A stretch of 59,477 bases of DNA, taken from contig JBLINY010000018.1 in the NCBI GenBank assembly GCA_047638695.1, positions 1-59,477 of the forward strand, read 5' to 3'. Below, piece by piece: positions 40,521-49,021 of this stretch. The notes under the pieces are model-generated. The model was given only the letters and a program-made list of their open reading frames with translations, ran no database searches and had not been told where the DNA came from. Position 1 is the stretch's first letter. The number at the start of each line of letters is the position of its first letter. This DNA is from JAHECQ01 sp047638695 (GTDB lineage: Bacteria; Actinomycetota; Acidimicrobiia; Acidimicrobiales; SZUA-35). The translations under genes were made by a program, and so were the position numbers.

Positions 40521-40549
40521 ACGTTAACGGGGGACCTCCCCACTTTCAA
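40521..40549 (-). promoter_or_regulatory. Candidate rRNA operon promoter
   Basis: On the minus strand TTGAAA (40549-40544) is followed after 17 bases by TAACGT (40526-40521), about 20 bases past the tyrS stop. The match to consensus is partial. The rest of the 354-base region 40215-40568 holds only the leader hairpins and processing arm. Confidence 0.3.
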
Positions 40550-40568
40550 CCAGATCGCGAGGTTATTT

Positions 40569-41897
40569 TCACTGATCTGCGGGGTCGTTTCCGAAACTCA
40601 AGAGAAAGACATGCTTCTTTCCTCTCCTGACCAGGCAAAACTGGTCATGGAGGAGTCGATCAGCATCCACGACATCTTCGGCATTTACTTTCAGATCATT
40701 AAGAGAAACACCGTTCTGTTTCAGGAGACGAAGGGCCTCGCCATTCGAAGAGACGATGCCGGCATCTCGGAGAAGACCAACAAGGTTCTCCGAGTCGTCT
40801 AGTCGGGCGCGGTCGAAGTGGGTGGTTGGTATCTCGTCGGCAAGAGTGTGGAACGACTCCACACCCACGCCATCGACGGATCCACCAAAGATGAGCGCTG
40901 TCGCCGACTCGGCCGCTCTCGCTGCGTCTTCCCCGTGGACCAGCGTGGTGAGCTCCTGAGCGAGGCGCTTCTGCCCGACCCGAAGATGTGGAGCCTCGTG
41001 GTGCTCCGCCACGACGGCCTCAATCGCAGCCACATCGAGGAAGGTGAGCTGCAGCAACAGCTTGCGAACCTCGTCGTCTTCGGTCTGCATCCACGCTTGG
41101 TAGAACCGGTAAGGGCTCATCTTGGCTGCGTCGAGCCAGATCGTGTCACCGCCAGCCGTTTTGCCGTACTTCGAACCGTCTGGCTTCGTGAGGAGCGGCA
41201 CCGTCAGGCCGAAGCCTGACCCACCTGCCTTACGGCGAATCAGATCGAGGCCGAGGACGATGTTCCCCCATTGGTCGGAACCACCCATCTGCATCTCGCA
41301 GGCCTCGTTCTCGTACAACCAGTAGAAGTCGTGGCCCTGAAGCAGCATGTAGCTGAACTCGGTGTACGAAATCCCCTGGTCGGACTCCATTCGGGTACGA
41401 ACTGAATCCTTCGACGCCATCTGGTTCACGGTCACGTGTTTGCCAATGTCGCGCAGGAACTCCAGATACGACAGGCCGACGGTCCAGGCCCGATTGTCGA
41501 GCAACTTGGCCGGATTCTGGATGGGCGGCGCGGCGCCTTCATTGCCGCCGCGTTCGCCAAAATCCAGAAACTGTCTGAGCTGCGGGATGATCCCGGCCAA
41601 GTTGGCGGCGAGGGCATCGTCGTCGAGAAGATTTCGCTCGTCGGATCGGCCGGAGGGATCGCCCACCATGCCGGTAGCACCACCGGCCAACGCTATGGGT
41701 CGATGACCGGCGTCCTGGAACCGCCGCAGCATCAGCAACGGCAACAGGTTGCCCGCGTGCAGCGACTCGGCTGTCGGATCGAATCCCACATAAACCGTGA
41801 TCGGTCCCGTAGCCAGCCGCTCCTCGAGCTCGGCCCGGCCGGTGGTGTCGTGGATAAGACCTCGCGCTTCGAGATCGCTGAGTAAGGCATCAGACAT
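40569..41897 (-). CDS. tyrS: Tyrosyl-tRNA synthetase
   Basis: This class I synthetase has the HIGH-type motif in ADP-binding HAGNLLPLL near residue 47 and the KMSKS variant KYGKT near 245, with GGSDQWGNI binding tyrosine. A C-terminal S4-like tRNA-binding domain fills about residues 360-442. The start at 41897 has TACAGT six bases upstream and no Shine-Dalgarno, suggesting a leaderless mRNA. It lies directly before the rRNA operon on the same strand. Confidence 0.96.
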   Translation of the reverse strand: MSDALLSDLEARGLIHDTTGRAELEERLATGPITVYVGFDPTAESLHAGNLLPLLMLRRFQDAGHRPIALAGGATGMVGDPSGRSDERNLLDDDALAANLAGIIPQLRQFLDFGERGGNEGAAPPIQNPAKLLDNRAWTVGLSYLEFLRDIGKHVTVNQMASKDSVRTRMESDQGISYTEFSYMLLQGHDFYWLYENEACEMQMGGSDQWGNIVLGLDLIRRKAGGSGFGLTVPLLTKPDGSKYGKTAGGDTIWLDAAKMSPYRFYQAWMQTEDDEVRKLLLQLTFLDVAAIEAVVAEHHEAPHLRVGQKRLAQELTTLVHGEDAARAAESATALIFGGSVDGVGVESFHTLADEIPTTHFDRARLDDSENLVGLLRDAGIVSSNGEALRLLKQNGVSLNDLKVNAEDVVDADRLLHDQFCLVRRGKKHVFLLSFGNDPADQ

Positions 41898-41903
41898 GTC
41901 TTC

Positions 41904-41909
41904 ACTGTA
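41904..41909 (-). promoter_or_regulatory. -10 element of a probable leaderless promoter for tyrS
   Basis: TACAGT on the minus strand is six bases before the ATG at 41897. Confidence 0.5.
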
Positions 41910-41956
41910 GAGAGAGCCGCGTCTGGAGCTGACGATTTAGCGGGCATGCTGGATGG

Positions 41957-42502
41957 GTGACCGAAGCGCCAGGCGAGATCGTTGAGTTCGAAGGCATTGA
42001 TGCACGACTCACACCGGGACGGTTCATTCTGGGCGTCGTCGTCCTGGCATCGTTCGTTGTCTGGATCTACGCCTACTCGGGTCGGGCCGACCGCGACGCC
42101 CCCGACACACTCGACGACTCGTCGTATGCAACGGCGGCCGAGCCAATTTGTGCTGCCGCAGTTGCTGACATAGAGCGCTTGCCAAACGCGCTCGATGCTG
42201 TCGACGAGGCTGACCGGGCGAACCAGATCCGAATCCTCAACGTTCGCTACCTGGCCATGGTCGAGGCTCTCGATGCGCTCCCGGCCGAATCGGAGCGAGA
42301 CCGCGGCATCGTCGATCTATGGCTCGACCGCTGGCGAGTGATTCTCGGTGACCGAGAGAGCTACGCCGACCGCCTCGAATCTGACCCGGAGGCCCTCTTC
42401 TACCTTTCGGCCGATGCCGGACGCCGGGCCGAACGAAGCCTGAGCTACATCGCCGACACGAACCTGATGCCCTCGTGCGGAGCGCCTGGCGACCTCGGCT
42501 AG
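41957..42502 (+). CDS. Single-pass membrane protein of unknown function
   Basis: The 181-residue protein has one transmembrane helix (about residues 22-40, FILGVVVLASFVVWIYAY) with a short acidic cytoplasmic N-terminus and a helical, Asp/Ala-rich outer domain. Two cysteines (in EPICAAA and MPSCGAP) could form a disulfide. I do not recognise the family. It starts with GTG, diverges from tyrS, and converges with a NUDIX gene. Codon usage is like the neighbours, so it is probably expressed. Confidence 0.7.
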   Translation: MTEAPGEIVEFEGIDARLTPGRFILGVVVLASFVVWIYAYSGRADRDAPDTLDDSSYATAAEPICAAAVADIERLPNALDAVDEADRANQIRILNVRYLAMVEALDALPAESERDRGIVDLWLDRWRVILGDRESYADRLESDPEALFYLSADAGRRAERSLSYIADTNLMPSCGAPGDLG

Positions 42503-42562
42503 CGCACGCCAACAAGTGGCACAGCATGGTCCGGTGTGGCCCTGTGAGTCCTGTGCAGGCTT

Positions 42563-43117
42563 CTAAAGCGATGCCATACGTTGGAGCCCGCGCTGAATGA
42601 GGCGGTGCAGCTCGGCACCTTCGATCAGCCCGTCGGGGTCGTCAGGGCTGATCCATCTGGCATCGAATGCCTCATGGTTGATCGCCACCTCGGTATCGGT
42701 CGTCGTGAGCACCAAGAAGCGAACGTCCAGGTGCAGATGGGCTGGTTCATCGCCGCGTTCGGGGATCTCGTGAATATCGAGATCGATAGCTGGTTCGACA
42801 AGCTCCAGGCCGTTGAGACCGGTTTCTTCCTCGGCCTCACGCAGTGCCACTCGGCCCAAATTGCCGTCGCCGTCGGCGTGTCCGCCTGGCTGAAGCCAAC
42901 GGTCGAGTTTGGCGTGGTGAAGGAGCAACACTCTTCGGGCGCTGGGGTCGATGACAAGCGCTGACCCAGTGAGGTGCCCGGGCAGGCATGTCCGGAAAAG
43001 AGCGTCGTCGTGAGCGATGCAGAAGTCCAAAATTTCACGACGCACCGCGTCGCCGATGGCATCGACAACCGCGTCGGCGGCCTCGATCTGTTTGATGGCT
43101 ACAGCCAGCTCACTCAT
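42563..43117 (-). CDS. NUDIX hydrolase
   Basis: The NUDIX box runs from GGHADGDGNLG to REAEEETGL (about residues 77-100) and keeps the REXXEEXG metal-binding core. The upstream VLLLHHAKLDRWLQPGGH is typical of the broad 8-oxo-dGTPase/phosphohydrolase group. The substrate cannot be predicted. At 184 residues it has an extra N-terminal helical part of about 45 residues. It is monocistronic between convergent and divergent neighbours. Confidence 0.87.
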   Translation of the reverse strand: MSELAVAIKQIEAADAVVDAIGDAVRREILDFCIAHDDALFRTCLPGHLTGSALVIDPSARRVLLLHHAKLDRWLQPGGHADGDGNLGRVALREAEEETGLNGLELVEPAIDLDIHEIPERGDEPAHLHLDVRFLVLTTTDTEVAINHEAFDARWISPDDPDGLIEGAELHRLIQRGLQRMASL

Positions 43118-43188
43118 GGCCGCCGACGCTAACGTCCGACATTGGCGGCCACTCCTATCAATCAGCTCCGATCAGCCGATAGTCACAG

Positions 43189-44319
43189 ATGTCGTCGGAA
43201 GCAAAAGGGCCCCGACCTCTATCGGTCCGCATCGTGACCTGGAGCGTGCAACTGCTCGGCATCACGTTCGCCAGCATCATTGTCACCGTTCTGGCGACGA
43301 GTTTGTGGTGGCGGCTCACTCCTGAACGCCACCTCGACATCCTGGTCTACGACCAAACGGTGCCAAACGACTCGTTTCCGCAGCACGCGGTCCTCGACCA
43401 ACTCTTCGACTATCACCGGGTTCCCTACGACCCGGCCGTCGACTACTACGGCAGTGACCCGGGCGGACTTGGAACCCACGGCGTCTGGCCTGAGACACAG
43501 CCGGACCTGATCATCCTCGCAGACTCTTACGGCGTGTACCTCGACGATCGCGGCGACGTCGACGAGATCGAGGGTTACCGGGTGACGAGCGCCCTCTCGT
43601 TGAGCGAGGTTCAGGACATCTCGAGATGGGTCGCCAACGGTACTCCGGCCTACGCCGAGTTCGCCGTCGTCGCCGATCCAACCCCTGGAGAGGCCGGAGT
43701 GGTGCTGGAAGAGATCTTTGGGTTCCGGTCAACGGGATGGGCCCTACACTATGTCCCCGACCTTTCCGAGGTCCCGCCTCGGCTCAAATCACTGGGTGCT
43801 CTCCCGTGGCCCTACGACGGCCCGGGCATCCTGTTGGTCAGCTCACCGGTTTCAGGCAGAAGCACCGCTCGGTCCATCATCGTTCTGACCGAGGACCTCC
43901 TGGATGGCACGCTTCCTGAGGTCGTCGGCAGCCCACCGGGCGGAGGAGGGGGACGAGCCCCGTTCGACAAGTGGATAACGATTGTCGAACCGACCCAGGA
44001 CACGGTGGTCGATGCGTGGTTCGAGCTGCCGGTGAACAGTGAAGGTCTGGCCGTCCTAGGCCGGGTCGGAGTGCCCGCTACCTTTCCGGCGCTGCTTCGG
44101 CAGGACCGGACGCTGTTCTTCGCTGGCGATGGGCTAGCCGATGAAACCCCCTTTCGACTGAGCCACCTCAAGGGTGGGTCGGCCTTCACCCGACTGATCA
44201 CCGGCGACGAATTTCGGTTCATCTACCAAGTACTCGAACCATCTGTCGGCTGGCTCCTTCACCAAGCCGACATCACCGCCGAGCAACGCCAAATGCAGCG
44301 GTCGGCACCGGCCGACTGA
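43189..44319 (+). CDS. Membrane-anchored protein of unknown function with amidotransferase/ThuA-like pattern
   Basis: A single N-terminal transmembrane segment (about residues 20-40) is followed by an outer domain with alternating strands and helices: LDILVYDQTVPNDSF, PDLIILADSYGVY, LSEVQDISRWVANGTPAYAEF. The pattern resembles the class I glutamine-amidotransferase/ThuA fold without an obvious nucleophile Cys. Related proteins with the VYDKTVP-like start exist in other bacteria, to my memory without function. The final 47 bases overlap the convergent mpg gene. Confidence 0.65.
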   Translation: MSSEAKGPRPLSVRIVTWSVQLLGITFASIIVTVLATSLWWRLTPERHLDILVYDQTVPNDSFPQHAVLDQLFDYHRVPYDPAVDYYGSDPGGLGTHGVWPETQPDLIILADSYGVYLDDRGDVDEIEGYRVTSALSLSEVQDISRWVANGTPAYAEFAVVADPTPGEAGVVLEEIFGFRSTGWALHYVPDLSEVPPRLKSLGALPWPYDGPGILLVSSPVSGRSTARSIIVLTEDLLDGTLPEVVGSPPGGGGGRAPFDKWITIVEPTQDTVVDAWFELPVNSEGLAVLGRVGVPATFPALLRQDRTLFFAGDGLADETPFRLSHLKGGSAFTRLITGDEFRFIYQVLEPSVGWLLHQADITAEQRQMQRSAPAD

Positions 44320-44908
44320 CGAACGGACTCTCGGCGAGAGCGAAACGCCAGGGTCGCTCGGCCGCCTTACTGATGCCAATACGCGGCCCACACCGCACTT
44401 CCGCTGGCGGTTCTGTTTCGCTGGCCGGCACCCCAGCGGACAGCCGAACCGACGGATGGGTGGAAGAGAGAAGATCGACCCCATCGTCGTCTCGGACAAT
44501 TCCGAGCGCCTGCGTCAGCTTCCCCGGACCGGAACACAGGTCGACTCCGGTTCGCGCCTTTGGTCGACGTACCCACATCTCCTCTTCGCCTGACAGCGGT
44601 GCGAGAGCTCGAATCAGGACGGCACCACCGACCCCGACAGGGCCGCACACGACATTGACACAGAGGTGAATTCCATAGATCAGGTAGACGTAGAGAGTGC
44701 CGGGCGCCCCGAACATCGACTGGTTTCTTGGGGTTTCCCCGTTGGCTGCGTGCGAGGCAGCGTCATCCTCCGCTCCGTATGCCTCGACTTCGACGATTTG
44801 GCCCGCCGCCGACCCCTTGTGAAGCACAGCCCCAAGTAGTAGCGGGGCGACGTCAACAGCCGCCCGTGACAGGTCAGGAAAGTCAGAAAGGTCGCTCGCC
44901 GAGCCCAT
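44273..44908 (-). CDS. mpg: 3-methyladenine DNA glycosylase (AAG/MPG family)
   Basis: The protein excises alkylated purines. AAG landmarks are visible: IVEVEAYGAEDDAASHA (with the catalytic Glu), the intercalating-Tyr region TLYVYLIYGIHLCVNVV, and CSGPGKLTQALGI. The length of 211 residues is normal. It starts ten bases after the argH stop on the same strand, an arrangement reminiscent of the mycobacterial argH-mpg-tyrS neighbourhood. Its 3-prime end overlaps the convergent unknown gene by 47 bases. Confidence 0.92.
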   Translation of the reverse strand: MGSASDLSDFPDLSRAAVDVAPLLLGAVLHKGSAAGQIVEVEAYGAEDDAASHAANGETPRNQSMFGAPGTLYVYLIYGIHLCVNVVCGPVGVGGAVLIRALAPLSGEEEMWVRRPKARTGVDLCSGPGKLTQALGIVRDDDGVDLLSSTHPSVRLSAGVPASETEPPAEVRCGPRIGISKAAERPWRFALAESPFVSRPVPTAAFGVARR

Positions 44909-44918
44909 CTTCAGGCAG

Positions 44919-46379
44919 CTATGAGGCAGTGTCGACGCTGGCAGACGGCGCCCCTGAGCGAGCCAATGCAGTCAAGCGAGTCGTCGCTTCTTCGAGCATC
45001 GCGGCGAAACGGCCGCGTTGGACGTCGACCGGTCCCGCTCCCCCGCTGCCAGGTGTCGAACGACCCGTCGCCCCTCGTCCTGGTTCGAACAATTCAACCG
45101 CTGGAGGCCCGAGCTCCGGATGGTCTTTCACCAGGTCAGGAAGGCTTCCCTCACCAGCTAAGGCACGACGAACCAGTTCACCAACAACAGCGTGGGCATC
45201 CCTGAAGGGCATGCCCTTCAGCACGAGATGCTCCGCAAGGTCGGTGGCGACGGCGTACGGCGAATCGGCCTGCGCCGCCATGGTCGTGGTCTCAAACGTG
45301 ACCGTCGACACCATGCCGTCGAGGGCGAGAAGCGTGAGGCGCATCGTGTCGAACGCGTCAAAAAGCGGTTCCTTGTCCTCCTGGAGATCCTTGTTGTAGG
45401 TGAGCGGAAGCCCCTTCAACGTGGTCAGGAAGCCGGTCAGATGGCCGACGAGACGTCCAGCTTTTCCCCGTGCCAGCTCAGCGATGTCAGGATTCTTCTT
45501 TTGCGGCATCATCGATGAACCGGTCGAGAATCCGTCATCGAGCGTTACAAAGCCGAATTCCTGACTGGCCCACAGAATCATTTCTTCACCGATGCGCGAC
45601 AGGTGCACGGCCAACATGGTGAGGGCATAGAGCGAGTCGGCGACGAAGTCGCGATCGCTCACGGCATCAAGTGAGTTCTCGAATCGGGTCGCAAAGCCGA
45701 GCGATGCCATGGTGGCGTCGGGATCGAGGGGCAACGAGGACCCGGCCATGGCGCCCGCCCCAAGCGGTGACACGTCAGTGCGTCGATGGGCGTCAAGTAG
45801 TCGGTCGACATCACGCTCCAGCGCCCACCCGTGGGCCAACAGATGGTGCGTCAGCAATACCGGCATCGCCTGCTGCAGATGGGTGTACCCGGGCAGATAG
45901 GCGCCACGGTTGGCATCGGCTTGGCGCAACAGCGTGTGTTGAAACCCAACAACAAGTTCCGCCACCTCGACGAGCGCCTCTTTCGTCCAAAGCCGCAGGT
46001 CGGTGGCTACCTGGTCATTGCGGCTTCGACCGGTGTGCAGCTTGGCTCCGGCTGGTGCAAGTTCGGTAACTCGTCGCTCGACCGCGGTATGGATGTCCTC
46101 GTCACTCGGTGTGAATTCGAACGTTCCGGCCGACATTTCTTCCTCGACCTGACCAAGCGCGGCAGTGATGGCATCGCGCTCGCCATCGCTCACGAGGCCG
46201 ACATCGCACAACATCGCAACATGCGCCATCGAGCCAGCAATGTCCTGGCGGTAGAGCCGCTGATCGAATGGCAACGAGTCGTTCAGTGCCTGCAACGCTT
46301 CGGTAGGCCCACCGGCGAAGCGTCCATGCCACAAGGTCTTGGACCCAGAGCCATTAGAGCGGTCAGCCGCTGCGCTCAT
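44919..46379 (-). CDS. argH: Argininosuccinate lyase
   Basis: ArgH releases arginine and fumarate from argininosuccinate, the last step of the pathway. The superfamily signature SSMMPQKKNPD is near residue 290, and the substrate-binding HTGRSRNDQVATDLRLW near 115 is intact. Length 486. Its ATG overlaps the argG stop (ATGA). It is the last arg gene of the operon argCJBDFRGH. Confidence 0.96.
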   Translation of the reverse strand: MSAAADRSNGSGSKTLWHGRFAGGPTEALQALNDSLPFDQRLYRQDIAGSMAHVAMLCDVGLVSDGERDAITAALGQVEEEMSAGTFEFTPSDEDIHTAVERRVTELAPAGAKLHTGRSRNDQVATDLRLWTKEALVEVAELVVGFQHTLLRQADANRGAYLPGYTHLQQAMPVLLTHHLLAHGWALERDVDRLLDAHRRTDVSPLGAGAMAGSSLPLDPDATMASLGFATRFENSLDAVSDRDFVADSLYALTMLAVHLSRIGEEMILWASQEFGFVTLDDGFSTGSSMMPQKKNPDIAELARGKAGRLVGHLTGFLTTLKGLPLTYNKDLQEDKEPLFDAFDTMRLTLLALDGMVSTVTFETTTMAAQADSPYAVATDLAEHLVLKGMPFRDAHAVVGELVRRALAGEGSLPDLVKDHPELGPPAVELFEPGRGATGRSTPGSGGAGPVDVQRGRFAAMLEEATTRLTALARSGAPSASVDTAS

Positions 46380-47650
46380 ACGCCCCGCTTCTTGGCCAGC
46401 GTGCGGAGGCGAAGGGCATTGAGCTTGATAAAGCCGTCGGCGTCTGCCTGGTTGTATGCACCATCATCATCCTCGAACGTGGCGATCTTCTCGTCGAACA
46501 ACGAGTCGGGGCTTTTTCGCCCGACGACCTCGACGGTGCCCTTGTAGAGCTTCACTCGCACTGTTCCGTTCACTACGTTCTGAGTGGCATCGATCATTCC
46601 CTGAAGGAGCTTTCGCTCCGGGCTCCACCAATAGCCGTTGTAGATCATGGTGGCGTAACGGGGCATCAGCTCGTCCTTGAGATGGGCCACCTCACGGTCG
46701 AGGGTGATGGACTCAATGGCGCGATGGGACCGCATCATGATCGTGCCACCGGGTGTCTCATAAGCCCCGCGGCTCTTGATTCCGACGTACCGGTTCTCGA
46801 CGATGTCGAGGCGACCGATGCCATTGGCACCGCCAATCTCGTTCAGGAAGGTGAGCACCTGAGCCGGGCTCATCTCGGTGCCATCAAGGGCCGTGATATC
46901 GCCGGCGGTGTAGGTCAGGTCGAGATAGGTGGCCTCGTTCGGGGCAGCTTCGGGACTGACGGACCAGCGCCACATCTCCGTTGGCGGCTCGGTCCATGGG
47001 TCTTCGAGCGGACCTCCCTCATAGGAAATGTGGAGCAGATTGGCATCCATTGAGAACGGTGACTGCTTGCCCCGCTTCTGCTCAATGGGGATGTTGCGCT
47101 CGGCCGCGTACGCCATCAGTTTCTCGCGGCTCAGGAGATCCCACAGCCTCCACGGAGCGATCACCTTGATATCGGGAGCCAGTGCATAGGCCCCGAGCTC
47201 GAACCGGACCTGATCGTTCCCCTTACCTGTTGCGCCGTGCGAGATGGCATCGGCGCCGGTCTCGGCTGCCACCTCGACAAGCCGCTTGGCAATCAGCGGT
47301 CGGGCGATTGATGTGCCGAGCAGGTACTCACCCTCGTAGATCGTGTTGGCCCGGAACATCGGAAACACGAAGTCGCGGACGAATTCCTCACGAACGTCAT
47401 CAATAAAGATCTGGTCGGCGGGCACGCCCATCTCGATGGCCTTGGCCCGAGCCGGCTCGAGTTCTTCGCCTTGCCCCAGGTCAGCGGTGTAGGTGACGAC
47501 CTCACAGTCGTAGGTGTCTTTCAGCCATTGAAGAATGACCGAGGTGTCGAGCCCACCGGAGTAGGCGAGGACCACCTTGCTTACCTCACCCGCATTCAGG
47601 TCGGAGGGGTGTGCAGCATTTGTCATGGATCGCTCTTTCGCTTGTTCCAT
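46376..47650 (-). CDS. argG: Argininosuccinate synthase
   Basis: ArgG joins citrulline and aspartate with ATP. The P-loop-like LAYSGGLDTSVILQW is near residue 30, followed by TADLGQGEE and the ATGKGNDQVRFE loop near 135. Length 424. The first ATG overlaps the argR stop by one base; a second ATG at 47626 is an alternative start. Confidence 0.95.
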   Translation of the reverse strand: MEQAKERSMTNAAHPSDLNAGEVSKVVLAYSGGLDTSVILQWLKDTYDCEVVTYTADLGQGEELEPARAKAIEMGVPADQIFIDDVREEFVRDFVFPMFRANTIYEGEYLLGTSIARPLIAKRLVEVAAETGADAISHGATGKGNDQVRFELGAYALAPDIKVIAPWRLWDLLSREKLMAYAAERNIPIEQKRGKQSPFSMDANLLHISYEGGPLEDPWTEPPTEMWRWSVSPEAAPNEATYLDLTYTAGDITALDGTEMSPAQVLTFLNEIGGANGIGRLDIVENRYVGIKSRGAYETPGGTIMMRSHRAIESITLDREVAHLKDELMPRYATMIYNGYWWSPERKLLQGMIDATQNVVNGTVRVKLYKGTVEVVGRKSPDSLFDEKIATFEDDDGAYNQADADGFIKLNALRLRTLAKKRGV

Positions 47651-48114
47651 CAGAGACCGGCCAAGCCGGCAAGGTCATTCGCTAACTGTGGGCCATCGCC
47701 TTCACTGGCGACGGCCAGGAGTGTGTCGTCGCCCGCCACGGTTCCCAACAGCCGTGGCAGGCCGGATCGATCGAGGGCGGACGCTACGACATGAGCCGAC
47801 CCGGGTGGTGTGCGGAGAACGACGAGATCGCCCGAGCGTGTGACTTCGACCAACCACTCTCCGAGTACTCGCTTCAAGTGCTCGCCGGGAACAACCTGTT
47901 CGGTCGGGAGCTCGGGAATGGCGTAGACGGTCGCACCGCCGGGAACCCGAACCTTGATGGCACCGAGATCCTCGAGATCGCGCGACACGGTTGCCTGCGT
48001 TGCGACGACGTCATCTGCCGCCAGCAGTTCAACCAGCTGGGCTTGGCTGCCGACGGGCTCTTCGGCCAACAACTTGGCAATTCGGTGCTGGCGCTGCGCC
48101 TTGCTGATGGCCAT
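47650..48114 (-). CDS. argR: Arginine repressor
   Basis: The N-terminal winged helix (residues 1-70, with QATVSRDLEDLGAIKV as recognition region) binds ARG boxes, and the C-terminal domain with GTVAGDDTLL forms the arginine-binding hexamer. Being the sixth gene of the operon it would repress itself. A matching operator, TTGCATATTCATGCAA, lies before argC. Overlaps argF by one base. Confidence 0.95.
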   Translation of the reverse strand: MAISKAQRQHRIAKLLAEEPVGSQAQLVELLAADDVVATQATVSRDLEDLGAIKVRVPGGATVYAIPELPTEQVVPGEHLKRVLGEWLVEVTRSGDLVVLRTPPGSAHVVASALDRSGLPRLLGTVAGDDTLLAVASEGDGPQLANDLAGLAGL

Positions 48115-49019
48115 CAGCTGGACTGATCATTCTGAGTGCTGAGCCACGAAAGAATGGCCCGGATCGAGTGCAACCGATGGGCGGCCTGAGGCCATACCCG
48201 ACTTTGCGGACCATCGAGCACCGATGCCGCCACCTCCTCGCCTCGATGAGCCGGAAGGCAATGCAAGAAGATCGCCCCGGGACTAAGGCTCATCATCGAA
48301 TCGTCGACCATGAAACCCTCGAAGTCGCGCAGCCGTTGCTCTCGTTCGGCCTCCTGCCCCATCGAGATCCAGGTGTCGGAGTAGACAACATCCGAGCCAG
48401 GCACGCCATCTTCAGGTCGGTCGAAAATCTCAACCGTGACCCCGGCTGCTGCCAGCCGATCGGCGTCGATTGCAGCCAATTGATAGCTCGGTGGAGAGAC
48501 GATCCGCATCGATCCGCCAAGCAAACCGACAGCGAGCGCAAGCGATCGCGTGACGTTGTTGCTGTCCCCGACGTAGGTGACCGTCTTGCCGTCAACGGTA
48601 CCGAGCTCGGCTCGAATGGTGAGCACGTCGGCGATGGCCTGCAACGGATGCCCGGCATTGGAGAGCAGGTTGACGATGGGAAGCGCATCGAGGGCGGCCA
48701 TGCGTTCCAGCACGTCGTGATCGAAGACCCTCGCACAGATGGCGGCGTGGTAACACGCCATGGTCTTGGCCACGTCTTCCGCAGACTCGCGCCGATCTAT
48801 CCCAATCTCATCGCCGGAAATGTAGATGGGATGGCCACCAAGCTGTACAACGGCCATCTCGGTTGAGTTGCGAGTGCGAGCCGACGGCTTCTCGAACAGG
48901 CAGGCAACGCCCAACCCGTCATAGGTGCGCTCGACGTCGGTGAGCGGTTGTTCGGCCAGCGTTATCACGTCGGCTAATTCGGCCGGGCTGAGATCGTCGA
49001 CTTCGAGAAAGTGCCGCAC
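48114..49019 (-). CDS. argF: Ornithine carbamoyltransferase
   Basis: The enzyme makes citrulline from ornithine and carbamoyl phosphate. The carbamoyl-phosphate loop reads FEKPSARTR; the usual STRTR has Ala in place of Thr. HPLQ near 124 and the ornithine-site HCLPAHRGEEV near 255 are normal. Length 301. The Thr-to-Ala change in the phosphate loop is worth noting, although SART is seen in some OTCs. Confidence 0.94.
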   Translation of the reverse strand: MRHFLEVDDLSPAELADVITLAEQPLTDVERTYDGLGVACLFEKPSARTRNSTEMAVVQLGGHPIYISGDEIGIDRRESAEDVAKTMACYHAAICARVFDHDVLERMAALDALPIVNLLSNAGHPLQAIADVLTIRAELGTVDGKTVTYVGDSNNVTRSLALAVGLLGGSMRIVSPPSYQLAAIDADRLAAAGVTVEIFDRPEDGVPGSDVVYSDTWISMGQEAEREQRLRDFEGFMVDDSMMSLSPGAIFLHCLPAHRGEEVAASVLDGPQSRVWPQAAHRLHSIRAILSWLSTQNDQSS

Positions 49020-49021
49020 GT

